Both the position numbers and the translations under genes were made by a program. From Bryobacteraceae bacterium (lineage in GTDB: Bacteria; Acidobacteriota; Terriglobia; Bryobacterales; Bryobacteraceae), in assembly GCA_029975915.1 (NCBI GenBank), contig JARKOC010000332.1:1-64000 (forward strand): a DNA stretch of 64,000 bases, read 5' to 3'. This document shows, piece by piece, positions 54,508 to 64,000 of the stretch (the stretch's first letter is position 1; every line of letters begins with the position of its first letter). The notes beneath the pieces are model-generated. The model saw only the letters and a list, made by a program, of their open reading frames with translations. It did not search any database and was not told where the DNA came from.

Positions 54508-57051
54508 TCAACGATCGTCGTCGTCGATGTCGAGAGAAAGCGGCGCGAAAACGTTCTGCGGCGGCTGTGGGTAAGGTTTGTCCCAACCGCGGATCATGCC
54601 CCAGACGATGCGGTTCAAACGCTCGGTCGGAGCGGCGTCGGGCACCTCCCAGCGCATCTTCGCCGAATCGATGGCCGCCTGGCGCGCTTTGCCGCGAAGG
54701 GCCTGGACGGGCGGGTTCAAATCATCAAGAGATTGAGCCGGCGTCAATGCGGTGAAGGGCTCGAGGTTGGGCGTGTCGGTGAAACAGGCGCGCATGTCGT
54801 TGGCGATCAGATCGAACAGAGATAGGGCGGGAAGGCCGAGGATCAGTTCGATGGTCTTGACGATGCTCTGGTTCGAGTAAAAGGTTGAATCGATGGCGCC
54901 CCGGCGGGCATACGGGCTGGCGACGGTAGCGACGGTGCGGTGGCCGTCGACGTGATCGACGCCGTTTTGGGCGTCGTCCTCGACGACGAAGATGGCCATC
55001 TTCGGCCAGAACGGCGAGCGTGAGAGGCCTTCGACGATGCGGCCCAGGGCAAGATCATTGTCGGCGACCATGGCCTTGGGGGTGGACGCATTGGGAGTCG
55101 CCCCGTAAGTGTGATTTGAAGGAAGTTGGACGATGACGAGGTTGGGCATCTTCTTCTCGCGGGTCCAGGTCTCGACGTCCTTCAGGAAGATGCTGGCGCG
55201 AACCTGGTCGGGGACGGCGTTGGTATAGGTGGGGTAGTTGCGAGCGAGCAGGGCGTCCAATTGCGGGATGGGCGAGGAGACGTTGAACTCTTTCGAGAAG
55301 TCCTCGCCTTTGCGCCAGCGGGCGAAGTACTCGGCACGCTGCGGCGGTTTGGCTTCGCTGAGGCGCGGGGCGTATTCGCCATAGACCCTGACGGTCTTGC
55401 CAGCCTTAAGGGCGGCGTCCCAAAGGAAACCGCCTCGCGAATAGGCCAGCGGATCGGTGCCGTCATAGGGATAGCTGCGGCCTTCGTAGCCGGGCCAGAG
55501 CGTATAGGCGACTTCGTTGGCCTGGGTGACCCACTGGTGGCCATTGGCGCTGTTGCCGCCGGTGGCGAAGAAACGGTCCATCAGGACGTAGCGGCGGGCG
55601 AGGGCGCGCTGATTCGGCGTGACGTCCTGGCCGAACATGACGAGGGATGGATCACCGTCTCCTTCCGGGAGGTCGCCGAAAAGCTGATCGTAAGTGCGAT
55701 TCTCCTTGACGATGTAAACGACATGCTCGATCAACGACGGATCGCCGGACCGTGCCGGAATCGCCTTAGGCGCGGGGCGCGGACCGGCGGCGACGGGCTG
55801 GCGGACGGAGCGGCCCTTCAAGGTGAGGTGGGTATTCTCGGCCACGGCGGTCGAATAGTTAGCCAGTTGGGCGGCGTCGGGGATATCGATGACTGCGGCC
55901 GAACCGCGGTAGGTGTGGACGTATCGTTGCTTTGGAGTGTCGCGCCAACCAGAGCCCGCGCCGAGAAGTGCCCCCACGGCGAGACGCTTGCCATCGGCAC
56001 TAAGGGCGAGCGACGAGGGATACCAGGCGGTGGGGATCATGCCGGCCAGACGCCCATTTGTTGCTTCAATGACCGCCACGGCGTTGATGCCGCCGAGGGC
56101 GACATAGAGGCGGCGTGATTGGACATCAAGGGCCAAAGCTGTCGGGGCGACTCCAGGGGCGCGCTGGTCAAAGGGATCGATGGTCCATGTCGCGATGAGT
56201 TTGTTGGCTGAAGTGTCAATGACGGAAATGGAGTCGGCGTTGCTGTTGGCGACGTACAGGCGGTTGCGTCCTTGATCCCAAGCGAGCGCGGTGGGGGCTA
56301 GGCCGGTTTCGATTTCGACAATCACCTTGCCGGTCTGGGTGTCGATACGGGAGACCGTTCCAGAGGCGGCGACGCCTCGGGCGTCGATCGGAACCTTGTC
56401 GGCCGTCGTTGCGAGGCCTGTTGGCGCCGTCTTTTCGCCGGGTTTGGGTTTGTGGCCTCCCCAGTGGGAGACCCAGGCCACGCAACTGTCATCTGAGATG
56501 ACGGCCGAAGCGGGGGCTGTGGAGACATCAGCCTTGACGGCTGGCTTTGCACCGTCGAGGTCCACGAAAGCGACTTGGTTGTTAAAAATCAATGGCAGGG
56601 CTGCCAGGCGCGAGCCTCCGTTGCAGCCCTTCGAGGCGATTGCGGGCGCGCCGGAGATGCTGGCCCCGAGTTTTTCGGCCACCATGGGTTTGCCAGCGAG
56701 GGCGCGGGCGAGCCAGACTCCTGGAGCGCGGTCGGTTCCCGCGAAAAGGGCGTGGCCCGCTATGGCATCAAAGGCGACTCCTTGCAGTGAAGGGCGGCGG
56801 CCTGCATCGAGTCGCTGTACGACCTTGTTAGCGGCCCAATCGTAGCGGTAGAGCCCGCTGGCAGCAAGCACGTAGAGTTCATTGGAATCGCGGCCGAAGG
56901 CGACACCATAGACCCGGCCATCGAAGACCGCGGGAACTCCGGCCGGTGTGATTTCCTGACGGGTAGTGACAATACCGGGATCAGTCACCCGGCGGACAGG
57001 GGACTGTGCGAGCAAGGTTGCGGCAAATAAAACACCAACGATTTGTTTCAT
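54508..57051 (-). CDS. Beta-propeller plus phosphoesterase-family protein (secreted)
   Basis: About 847 residues; start ATG 57051 overlaps the stop of the preceding gene by 4 bp. A signal peptide (KQIVGVLFAATLLAQ) is followed by a YncE-like propeller (about 50-440; repeated motif with LYVANSNADSISVID and LYVALGGINAVAVIE) and then a phosphoesterase domain of the acid-phosphatase/phospholipase C type (EHVVYIVKENRTYDQLFGD, MDRFFATGGNSANGHQW, and FVVEDDAQNGVDHVDGHR). The family acts on phosphoesters at the cell surface. Coupling to an aldehyde dehydrogenase is odd and may be incidental. Confidence 0.88.
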   Translation of the reverse strand: MKQIVGVLFAATLLAQSPVRRVTDPGIVTTRQEITPAGVPAVFDGRVYGVAFGRDSNELYVLAASGLYRYDWAANKVVQRLDAGRRPSLQGVAFDAIAGHALFAGTDRAPGVWLARALAGKPMVAEKLGASISGAPAIASKGCNGGSRLAALPLIFNNQVAFVDLDGAKPAVKADVSTAPASAVISDDSCVAWVSHWGGHKPKPGEKTAPTGLATTADKVPIDARGVAASGTVSRIDTQTGKVIVEIETGLAPTALAWDQGRNRLYVANSNADSISVIDTSANKLIATWTIDPFDQRAPGVAPTALALDVQSRRLYVALGGINAVAVIEATNGRLAGMIPTAWYPSSLALSADGKRLAVGALLGAGSGWRDTPKQRYVHTYRGSAAVIDIPDAAQLANYSTAVAENTHLTLKGRSVRQPVAAGPRPAPKAIPARSGDPSLIEHVVYIVKENRTYDQLFGDLPEGDGDPSLVMFGQDVTPNQRALARRYVLMDRFFATGGNSANGHQWVTQANEVAYTLWPGYEGRSYPYDGTDPLAYSRGGFLWDAALKAGKTVRVYGEYAPRLSEAKPPQRAEYFARWRKGEDFSKEFNVSSPIPQLDALLARNYPTYTNAVPDQVRASIFLKDVETWTREKKMPNLVIVQLPSNHTYGATPNASTPKAMVADNDLALGRIVEGLSRSPFWPKMAIFVVEDDAQNGVDHVDGHRTVATVASPYARRGAIDSTFYSNQSIVKTIELILGLPALSLFDLIANDMRACFTDTPNLEPFTALTPAQSLDDLNPPVQALRGKARQAAIDSAKMRWEVPDAAPTERLNRIVWGMIRGWDKPYPQPPQNVFAPLSLDIDDDDR

Positions 57052-58574
57052 ACGTTGAACTCGATTCCCTGCGCGAGAGGCAGATTTTTGGACCAGTTGA
57101 TGGTGACGGTCTGGCGGCGCATGTACTGTTTCCAACTGTCGCTGCCGGCTTCGCGGCCGCCGCCGGTTTCTTTCTCGCCCCCGAACGCCCCGCCGATCTC
57201 GGCGCCGCTGGTGCCGATGTTGACATTGGCGATGCCGCAATCGCTTCCTCGTGTGCTGAGAAACGTCTCGGCGGCCGAGACGCTGTCGGTAAAGATGGCC
57301 GATGAGAGGCCCTGCGGGACGGCGTTATGCCAATCGATGGCCTCGTCAAGGGTGTCGTATTCCATGAGATAAAGCACCGGCGCGAAAAGTTCTTCCGCTA
57401 CGACGGGCATGTGGGGCCAGGCGCGGATGAGGGTGGGTTCGACAAAAAAACCGCCGCCTCGTTCGATGGCATTCCCGCCGTGGATGACCTCGCCGCCTTC
57501 CGACTTGGCCTTGGCGATGCCTTCGATCATGTCGTCGACGGCGGCGCGGTTGACGAGCGGGCCCATGACTGTGGACTCGTCGAGCGGGTCGCCGATTCGG
57601 ATCTGGGCATAGGCGGCGCGGAGGCGTTCGATGAATCCGGTGGCGATCTTCTTTTGAAGGAAGATGCGGCGAATCGTCGTGCAACGCTGTCCGGCCGTCC
57701 CGACGGCGCCGAACAAAACGGCGCGCAAAGCGAGATCGAGGTTTGCGGATTCAGTGATGATGACGCCGTTGTTGCCGCCGAGTTCGAGAATGGTGCGCCC
57801 GAGGCGGCGGCCGACAACCTCGGCCACGCGGTAACCCATGGTGCAACTGCCGGTCGCCGAAACCAGCGGGACTCGCTTGTCGTGCAACATGCGCTCGCCG
57901 ACGGTCCGGCCCTTGCCGATGACGAGCGTGAAGACGCCCTGCCAGCCGTGCCGTTCAAGGACGCGGTTGCAGATGTTCTGAACGGCAATGGCGGTCAGCG
58001 GCGTGTCGGAGGAGGGTTTCCAGAGTACCGTGTCGCCGCAGACGGCGGCGATCATGGCGTTCCAACTCCAGACGGCGACGGGGAAGTTGAAGGCGGAGAT
58101 GACGCCGGCAATGCCGAGAGGATGCCATTGCTCGTACATACGGTGCTCAGGGCGCTCGCTGTGCATGGAGAGGCCGTAGAGCTGGCGGGAGAGGCCGACG
58201 GAGAAGTCGGCGATGTCGATCATTTCCTGGACTTCGCCGCGGCCCTCGGCGATGATCTTGCCCATTTCGAGGGTGACCAATGCCGCGAGCGGCTCCTTGT
58301 TGATGCGAAGCTCTTCGCCAATCTGGCGGACGATCTCGCCGCGCTTGGGAGCGGGCAGCAGACGCCAGCGGAGGAAGGTTTCGTGCGTCTCGGAGGCGAC
58401 CCGGTCGTAATCGTCTTCGGTAGCCATGCGGACAGAGGCGATGGGCTCGCCCGTGGTGGGGTTCAACGAGACCAGTTCACGGCTTGAGGGGGAGTCGAGC
58501 CAGTTCCTGCCACAGGCGCCTGGATTGGACGGTTGGATACCGAGTTGATCGAGAATTTGTTGTAGGTCTGCCAT
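57048..58574 (-). CDS. ALDH7-family (alpha-aminoadipic semialdehyde type) dehydrogenase
   Basis: A 508-residue NAD-dependent aldehyde dehydrogenase of the ALDH7/antiquitin group, which oxidises alpha-aminoadipic semialdehyde in lysine catabolism. Catalytic Cys is in GTAGQRCTTIRR (about residue 296) and catalytic Glu in LELGGNNGV (about 262). The tail SGAEIGGAFGGEKETGGG and DSWKQYMRRQ is diagnostic of ALDH7. GAGG lies upstream. It is the first gene of a pair with the phosphoesterase gene; no other lysine gene is near, so assignment to lysine breakdown rests on family alone. Confidence 0.92.
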   Translation of the reverse strand: MADLQQILDQLGIQPSNPGACGRNWLDSPSSRELVSLNPTTGEPIASVRMATEDDYDRVASETHETFLRWRLLPAPKRGEIVRQIGEELRINKEPLAALVTLEMGKIIAEGRGEVQEMIDIADFSVGLSRQLYGLSMHSERPEHRMYEQWHPLGIAGVISAFNFPVAVWSWNAMIAAVCGDTVLWKPSSDTPLTAIAVQNICNRVLERHGWQGVFTLVIGKGRTVGERMLHDKRVPLVSATGSCTMGYRVAEVVGRRLGRTILELGGNNGVIITESANLDLALRAVLFGAVGTAGQRCTTIRRIFLQKKIATGFIERLRAAYAQIRIGDPLDESTVMGPLVNRAAVDDMIEGIAKAKSEGGEVIHGGNAIERGGGFFVEPTLIRAWPHMPVVAEELFAPVLYLMEYDTLDEAIDWHNAVPQGLSSAIFTDSVSAAETFLSTRGSDCGIANVNIGTSGAEIGGAFGGEKETGGGREAGSDSWKQYMRRQTVTINWSKNLPLAQGIEFNV

Positions 58575-58898
58575 CGAAATCTGGTCCTCGCGTCATTGTA
58601 AGACGGGAAACGTTTCAATGGCTTGAATCGAAGGTTGGCGGCGGGCACAAAAGCACATGGACGAACCGCCCAGACTGAACCCCAAAGTTGAAGCACGGCG
58701 AATGTGGCTGTGCGTCCGCGCCAACAGAGAGATGGCGCAATGAGCAGCAGGCAATTCCGTCATCTCCAAGGTTCAAGTGCTGCGCGAGCCCCAACATCCA
58801 CGCAGCCTCACGCATTAGGTGCTCCGGCGCCGGGAACCCGGCCCTCATCCATCCAGCGGACTAGGGCCGGGTACTCGGATTCACTCGCGATCTCAGTT
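58575..58898. other. Intergenic stretch without a clear gene
   Basis: About 320 bp between the dehydrogenase start and the isomerase stop. A minus-strand open frame that begins inside the end of the isomerase gene reads LVRWMDEGRVPGAGAPNA before a stop, which is protein-like but has no start of its own. I see no tRNA, terminator with T run, or known repeat. It may be a remnant. Confidence 0.35.
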
Positions 58899-60500
58899 CT
58901 ATTCCAGTCCGTGCTCCGTCCCGCACACATTCACTTCAATCCCCATCTCACGGAACATCGCCGCCTTGGCGGCCAGCGCTTTGTTCGCATCGGCCGCCGA
59001 CGGCGCATACGCCACCTGGATATGGTTCGCCTTGTGCTTCGCCATAAACTGGTCGCGCGACACGCCATAGGTCACCGCGCTCATGATTGGCCACTGCGGT
59101 GTGGTCAACTGCCAGCGGCGTTCGGTCTCTTCCTGCGGCAAGTCCACCACCTTGGCCCGGCCGATGTCGGCGCGCAGAATCCCTGCGTCCACATACACGC
59201 GGCTCCAGACAATCTCACCCGGCTTCGAGATGCCCTTCAGCGATCCGCCGCCCAGCCGGAAGTACATCGCGCCCTGGCGTTCACTTGATGCACCGGCATA
59301 ACCGCCAACGAAATGCTGCGGCGGCGCCGCGCCCGAGATCAGGTACACCCAAACGAACTCGCCGTTGTACTCCTCGCCCCACCGCACGTCATGCAGCGTC
59401 GTCTCCGGGTCATACCCTAGTTCCGTCCAGATCCGGTTCGTGCACAGCGCATCCAGGCCCGCGCACTCGTCCACTTCGTTGAAGTGCGGCAGCGCCTTGC
59501 CCTCATACAGCACTCGGCCGTTTCCTCGCGCCGTCACCGGCGGACGGTCCACGTTGTTCAACAACCCCTCGGCCAGATCCGACGCGGGCGACAGGTCCTT
59601 CAACCCCTGCTGATACTGGATGCCGATCGTCGCGCAACCGAAGTCGTCGGCAATGCGCAACGCCGAGATGTACATCTTGCACTGCATCAGTATCTGATCT
59701 TCGGTCAGGTCGGTCTCAGGATTCGGACCTGTGACGAACTTCATGCCCTTGGCGTCGAGCCACGCCTTCACGGCCTTGGCCTCTTCGTCCGGCGTCGCCA
59801 GCATCTCGGCCCACAGCGCGCTCTGGCTCAGCCGCTCTTTGAAGATGCCGGTCCGGTGCAGCAATTCGTCGGGGATGATGGCGTTGTACATACCCATGCA
59901 CCCTTCGTCAAAGATGCCCATGATGGCTTTGTTCTTGTAGAGATCCTTGGCCAGTCGCGCGCCCAGCGCCTCAGCGTCGGCGGGCAGCTTGAAGGCGCCC
60001 AGCGGCCGCGCGTGCTTGGTTTCGTGGACGATCTTCTCGCCCTTGAGCCACTTTTCGAGATTCGACAGGAAGAATTCGTCGTCGAAGTTCACGCTCCACA
60101 GCGACGAATACGGCACGCCCGCTTTCGTCAGACTGCCGTTCAGGTTCAACATGCCCACGAGACCGGGCCACTGCCCGCTCCAGTTCGCCACGGTTAGGAT
60201 CGGGCCCTGATGCGTCGTCAGCCCAGGCAGAACATGATGGGTGTATTGCCAGACGGCCTCAACGACAATGATCGGCGCCGTCGGGGAGATCTGACGGAAC
60301 ACCTCCATGCCCTTCTTCTGGGAATCGAGGAAGCCGTGCCTCTTCTCCTCGTCATAGGCGTGGCCGCGCTCGATCTGGTAGCCCAGGGCGCGCACCGCCG
60401 CCATGACCTTCTCTTCCGCTTGTTTCTGGGCCTCCCAGCAGGTCTGGTTGGCCGAAAGGCGCAAGTCGCCGCTCGCAAGTAAGATGACCGTGTCTGCCAT
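58899..60500 (-). CDS. L-fucose isomerase-family protein
   Basis: About 533 residues from the ATG at 60500 (an ATG 6 bp upstream is possible). It shows features of the L-fucose/L-arabinose isomerase fold: an N-terminal region with VILLASGDLRLSANQ, a GIFDEGCMGMYNAIIPDELL segment with a metal-binding Glu, LMQCKMYISALRIADDFGCA, and a C-terminal beta domain with HDVRWGEEY and VYVDAGILRADIGRAK. It lacks a signal, so it acts in the cytosol. It could convert an aldose such as fucose to the ketose. The RhaT-like gene 5 kb away may bring such sugars in. Confidence 0.75.
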   Translation of the reverse strand: MADTVILLASGDLRLSANQTCWEAQKQAEEKVMAAVRALGYQIERGHAYDEEKRHGFLDSQKKGMEVFRQISPTAPIIVVEAVWQYTHHVLPGLTTHQGPILTVANWSGQWPGLVGMLNLNGSLTKAGVPYSSLWSVNFDDEFFLSNLEKWLKGEKIVHETKHARPLGAFKLPADAEALGARLAKDLYKNKAIMGIFDEGCMGMYNAIIPDELLHRTGIFKERLSQSALWAEMLATPDEEAKAVKAWLDAKGMKFVTGPNPETDLTEDQILMQCKMYISALRIADDFGCATIGIQYQQGLKDLSPASDLAEGLLNNVDRPPVTARGNGRVLYEGKALPHFNEVDECAGLDALCTNRIWTELGYDPETTLHDVRWGEEYNGEFVWVYLISGAAPPQHFVGGYAGASSERQGAMYFRLGGGSLKGISKPGEIVWSRVYVDAGILRADIGRAKVVDLPQEETERRWQLTTPQWPIMSAVTYGVSRDQFMAKHKANHIQVAYAPSAADANKALAAKAAMFREMGIEVNVCGTEHGLE

Positions 60501-60547
60501 GTCCACTATTTAAGCACCGCGCGGACCATGGCAAACGCAATCGCCCT

Positions 60548-62266
60548 TTACCTGTCCCTGACCCGGACCTCCACACTTGCCGAAGCGCCGGGACCCACCA
60601 CCACCTGCTGCGCGTTCGCCATGGTCGCAAGCAAGCCAGGATCATCCCGCCACAACGCATCCTTCGCAAACGCCGCCACCCTGTACTTGCCCGCCAGCAG
60701 GTTTGCAAACGTCGCATTGCCCTCGCTGTCGGTCGTTCCCGGTGGCGCAGTGTACGCCAGGCTCGTTCCCGTCACCGGCTCCCGCACCACCGCCACCATC
60801 GCGCCTTCCGCTGGTTTTGAACCGTCGGTCACCTTCACCTGAATCCCCGAAGTCGCCGGCCGCGCCAGGATCTCCAGTACGTGCCTATCCTCGCCCGGCT
60901 TCACCTCGATCGTCATCCAATCGCCCGGTGACCCGTTGTAGCGCAACTCCGCGAGCTTGTACCCCTTCGGCAGCCTCGCAACATAAACCCTGTACTCATC
61001 CGGAAACACCGCCGGCACGGAAAACGTCCCGTCCGCTTTGTTCACTGTGTTCGGCGCGTCCCTGGCGTACGACATACTCCTGGCCGACGAAAGCCCCACG
61101 TTCATCTCGGTCTCAAACGGCTTCTGCTCACCCACCAGTTCGCCCTCCGCCGGACCCAACAACACCCGCCCCGTCACCGTGTATCCCGTCATCAGGTTCA
61201 ACTCAATCCCGTCGGCGTGCTCATCCGTGACTTCCAGGTAGACCGACGCCCGTTGTCTCTCCGTCGCCGGTTTGTCCGCTGTCATCACCGAAAGCGCATA
61301 CGACCCTGGAGGCACATGGTCAAGCTGAAAGGTCGCCCCTGGAGTGACCTTTGTGCTGGCGATCCGCTGGTAGGACCTGCTGTCCCGCCCATGCCGGTGC
61401 TCGGTCAACATCAGGTCAAGTTGCTCCCCGCCGCCCAGCCCCACTCCGCCCGCGATGCGCCCGCGAATCGAGGCCACCCTCTGCTTCGCGATCCGGATGT
61501 CCAGCCCCTCCATCCTCGCGCCCGGCAGCACCGTCACCGGCGACGCCTCCTCCGGCGTCGCTGCGCCCGGATAGTAAACCCGCGAATATCCCCGCTTCTC
61601 CACATCCTTCAGCGTTTCATCCGGGGCGGGCGTCTTGAACGCCGCCTGCAAATCCGGCTTCACTTGCAGGTAATACTCGCCCGGCGCCAACCCCTTCATC
61701 TCGAACCGCCCTTGCGCATCTGTCTTCACGGCCTCTCCGGCGAACGAGAACATCCGGTATCCGGAACTCTTCGTATAGCTGTAAGGCGCCACAGCCAGGC
61801 CCGCTACACCCTGCCTCGTGTCAGCATCGATCACCCGTCCATACAAAACGGCCTCGGCATCAATGGCCAGGACGATATCGGTCCTAGGTTGCCGCGCTTT
61901 CAGCACATACTCCACTTGATTCCGGCCGAAGCGTAACGGTGTCCGGACGTACCCCTGCGCCGAAACGAACAGCATCACCGTCGCCGGCGCCTTCACTTTG
62001 AATCGGAACCCGCCGTCGCGCTCGGTCACCATCGCCATCCGGCTGCTTTCCGGATCGTTCAGCCCCGTCCCTGGTTCCACCTGGTAAATGCTCGGCCCAT
62101 AGCCGTCTCCGGCAATCCCCATCCGCACCAGGATCACCCGCGCCCCTTCCACCGGCTGTTTGGTCGCCGAATCCACCACCTTGCCCGACAACTCCACCGC
62201 CTCATCTGCCGGCGCCTGAGCCCACGCGGCAGCAGCCATCAGGATCAGTCCAATCCAGAATTTCAT
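60548..62266 (-). CDS. Secreted protein with repeated carboxypeptidase-regulatory-like domains
   Basis: About 572 residues from the ATG at 62266, with signal KFWIGLILMAAAAWAQ. Several Ig-like CarboxypepD_reg beta sandwiches follow: LSGKVVDSATKQPVEGARV (about 28), VLYGRVIDADTRQGVAGLAV (about 143), RGRIAGGVGLGG (about 258), then TVTGRVLLGPA and KVTDGSKPAEGAMVAV. Such proteins lie at the envelope in Acidobacteria and may bind glycan or other ligands; no catalytic motif is seen. It is separate from the giant receptors although it shares their N-terminal domain type. Confidence 0.8.
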   Translation of the reverse strand: MKFWIGLILMAAAAWAQAPADEAVELSGKVVDSATKQPVEGARVILVRMGIAGDGYGPSIYQVEPGTGLNDPESSRMAMVTERDGGFRFKVKAPATVMLFVSAQGYVRTPLRFGRNQVEYVLKARQPRTDIVLAIDAEAVLYGRVIDADTRQGVAGLAVAPYSYTKSSGYRMFSFAGEAVKTDAQGRFEMKGLAPGEYYLQVKPDLQAAFKTPAPDETLKDVEKRGYSRVYYPGAATPEEASPVTVLPGARMEGLDIRIAKQRVASIRGRIAGGVGLGGGEQLDLMLTEHRHGRDSRSYQRIASTKVTPGATFQLDHVPPGSYALSVMTADKPATERQRASVYLEVTDEHADGIELNLMTGYTVTGRVLLGPAEGELVGEQKPFETEMNVGLSSARSMSYARDAPNTVNKADGTFSVPAVFPDEYRVYVARLPKGYKLAELRYNGSPGDWMTIEVKPGEDRHVLEILARPATSGIQVKVTDGSKPAEGAMVAVVREPVTGTSLAYTAPPGTTDSEGNATFANLLAGKYRVAAFAKDALWRDDPGLLATMANAQQVVVGPGASASVEVRVRDR

Positions 62267-62412
62267 GCTACAAGTAGTGGCACAAGAACCCGGCAAATAC
62301 AATCCCGGGCGCACTTTCGCCTCATAGTCTGCATCACAGGCGATCGCGCCTGCCGTCCAGATTCTGCAAAAGCGCCGCGTATTGCACTACGGCTGGCCGC
62401 GCGTCGACGGAC

Positions 62413-63576
62413 CTATTTTGCCGCGAGGCTGGATATGTCGAAATAGGCCAAGTCCATCTTGGAAAGGCCTGGGAGTCCGTCGCCTCCCGACGCGAATGCG
62501 AGCAGAACTCGCGTGCCAACGAAATGGATGGCTGTGTAGCAGTACCATCCGTTGGGCGAGGCGAGCAGATCATGCGCGAGGATCCAGGTCTTGCCTTCAT
62601 CTCGAGAGAGTGCCACCGTCAACGGTGTCCGCTTGCCCCCACTGCGCCGTTCTCCCGAATCGGAGGCCTTGTAACTCGGATCGATCGAGGAATGGTCGTT
62701 CCAGACCATCAGGAGTTCCCCCGTCGACGGGACCCGTTTGATCGACGCCGGCGACAACGGTGAATGAATCGACGATGGCCGGGCTTCGCTCCATGTGTCT
62801 CCGCCGTCGCTCGAATAGGAAAGGTACTGGCTGCCCAGTTGGGTCCGGATGAACATCATGATGCGGCCGTCCTTCAACTCGACAACGCCTGGCTCCTGGA
62901 ATCCGGCATTGCTGGCGGTGGGGCATTCGAGTTCTGTGCGGCTCCGTCTCCAGGTTTTGCCCGCGTCGTCGGAGAGATAGGCCATGGCGATTCCGCGAGA
63001 TCCGTAGTTGCCGTCCTTCGCTCTGTGCCAGGCGACCGGCGCCACCAGGCGCCCAGATCGAAGCTGGATCACGCGGTCATTGTTCAGCACAAAGTAGCCC
63101 TCTTCTTTGATGCAGAGCGAGGCTGGACTCCAGGTCTTGCCCTCGTCGTTCGAGTAGCGAATATAGGGGCGGCAATCGACAACGGAGTTCTTGCGGAGAT
63201 AGATGAGGGCGATGCGCCCGTCCTGGAGCCGCAACAGGCTGACGCTCATCACGTTCATGCCGCCTTCGTTGGCGACGACGGGCGTGTCGGTCTCCGACCA
63301 CGTCTTGCCGCCGTCAGTCGAGTACCTGGCGACGATGGTGGCGGCATCGTGATCGCCTCCGCCGCTGAAACGCGTATAGGCGAACATGATGCGCCCGTCT
63401 TTTAAGGTGACAAAGGCGCCTTCGGTATTGCGGGGGTTGCCAGGCGCCGGAGGCAAAAGTTTGAGAACCGTGGCGCCGCCAAGCGGCGGGTTCCTGGTCA
63501 ATGGCTGGGCGCCGAGGGGCGGATCGAGGGCGGCGAGCAGGCTGCCGCAGACGAGCACACTGAGCCGGAGTCGCAT
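62413..63576 (-). CDS. Secreted sialidase-like (BNR/Asp-box) protein
   Basis: A 387-residue protein with a signal peptide (RLSVLVCGSLLAALDPPLGA). The six-bladed propeller carries at least five Asp boxes: STDGGKTW, SNDEGKTW, SDDAGKTW, SSDGGDTW and SRDEGKTW. The arginine, tyrosine and acidic residues of a true sialidase are not all assigned here, so it may be a related BNR-repeat hydrolase and not an active neuraminidase. It could remove terminal sugars from glycans. It is divergent from the truncated MFS transporter at the window end, about 163 bp away. Confidence 0.82.
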   Translation of the reverse strand: MRLRLSVLVCGSLLAALDPPLGAQPLTRNPPLGGATVLKLLPPAPGNPRNTEGAFVTLKDGRIMFAYTRFSGGGDHDAATIVARYSTDGGKTWSETDTPVVANEGGMNVMSVSLLRLQDGRIALIYLRKNSVVDCRPYIRYSNDEGKTWSPASLCIKEEGYFVLNNDRVIQLRSGRLVAPVAWHRAKDGNYGSRGIAMAYLSDDAGKTWRRSRTELECPTASNAGFQEPGVVELKDGRIMMFIRTQLGSQYLSYSSDGGDTWSEARPSSIHSPLSPASIKRVPSTGELLMVWNDHSSIDPSYKASDSGERRSGGKRTPLTVALSRDEGKTWILAHDLLASPNGWYCYTAIHFVGTRVLLAFASGGDGLPGLSKMDLAYFDISSLAAK

Positions 63577-63739
63577 ACTGATGTCCTAACTGAACAGTAC
63601 CTCAGGGCGGAGGCGCACAGGACTATGTGTTGCGGCAAGTTTCCGCGGAGCCAGGGCCCGGCGGCGTTGCTGACCGGCCATCATGCTATTCTGAGAACCG
63701 TTTCGGCTTCAGTGGAGTCCGCCCATCAGGAGATTCGAC

Positions 63740-64000
63740 TTGGTTCAGAGCGAAGGCACCCTTCAAAGGATCCGCACCGGCTTTTCGCCCACTTTCTGGA
63801 TCGCCAATACCGTTGAATTGTTCGAGCGGCTGGCCTTCTATGGTTCCAAGGCCGTCCTGAGTTTCTACCTCGCCAACAAGATCGGGCTCGACCTGGCTTC
63901 GGCCGGCTGGCTGATTGGAATGTTCGCGGGCCTCACCTGGTCGCTGCCCGTCATCGCCGGCGTCTTTGTGGACCGCTATGGGTTCAAGCGGACTCTCGCG
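63740..64000 (+). CDS. MFS/POT-like transporter, cut by the window end
   Basis: Only the first 87 residues are present; the gene continues beyond 64000. The TTG start has AGGAG 8 bp upstream, and the frame stays open to the window end. TFWIANTVELFERLAFYGSK and VLSFYLANKIGL are typical of the first helices of proton-dependent oligopeptide or related MFS carriers; FVDRYGFKRTL is the loop between helices 2 and 3. It is an inner-membrane transporter; the substrate is not defined. The divergent partner is the sialidase-like gene. Confidence 0.75.
   Translation, partial: MVQSEGTLQRIRTGFSPTFWIANTVELFERLAFYGSKAVLSFYLANKIGLDLASAGWLIGMFAGLTWSLPVIAGVFVDRYGFKRTLA

Overview
The window looks like a chromosomal piece of an acidobacterium of the Solibacter/Bryobacter type. 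This is inferred from gene style and is not proven. The evidence is a GC-rich genome, four very large Oar-like TonB-dependent receptors that begin with a carboxypeptidase-regulatory domain and end in Phe, and many Tat-exported Gfo/Idh/MocA oxidoreductases and TIM-barrel isomerases. A PEP-CTERM protein and sugar-catabolic genes scattered on both strands fit the same picture. Housekeeping genes (smpB, pepA, secG, a tRNA-Leu, argG) are interspersed, so this is ordinary chromosome and not a plasmid or prophage.

Layout. 1-790: an 81-bp tandem repeat with palindromes and no gene. 0.8-5.2 kb (minus): exported TIM-barrel isomerase, two type IV pilin-like pseudopilins and a secretin with TPR and cohesin-like ends. 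5.3-10.8 kb (plus): smpB, pepA, two exported MocA-family oxidoreductases and an isomerase. 10.9-28.7 kb: three giant receptors with secG, tRNA-Leu, glycosidase-like proteins, a DHDPS-like aldolase, a DinB-like protein and a lytic transglycosylase. 28.9-32.7 kb: DUF1326-like protein, nitrilase-fold hydrolase, isomerase and an exported DegT-type aminotransferase.

33.0-40.4 kb is the most notable region, a complete lasso-peptide biosynthetic locus. On the minus strand the order is B2 protease, lasso cyclase, precursor, HPr-kinase-like kinase, PqqD-like recognition element, then a FecR-like protein. On the plus strand, divergently, lie an ABC exporter and a nucleotidyltransferase-like protein. 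The 53-residue precursor was found by its leader motif Y-x2-P-x-L-x3-G-x5-T and predicts an 8-residue Gly1-Asp8 macrolactam ring.

40.4-48.3 kb: GH127 arabinofuranosidase, a fourth giant receptor preceded by strong palindromes, a second DHDPS-like protein and an enolase-superfamily enzyme, read as a carbohydrate-use module. 48.4-64.0 kb: a frameshifted PIN toxin, argG, another MocA enzyme, a CHRD/PEP-CTERM protein, a rhamnose transporter homologue, an HD protein, a phosphoesterase, an ALDH7-type dehydrogenase, an L-fucose isomerase-family protein, a CarboxypepD_reg-repeat protein, a sialidase-like protein and the start of an MFS transporter cut by the window end.

Together the genes suggest a heterotroph that takes up plant or microbial glycans through large outer-membrane receptors and processes many sugars in the periplasm with Tat-exported enzymes. 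It also carries one specialised peptide-natural-product locus.
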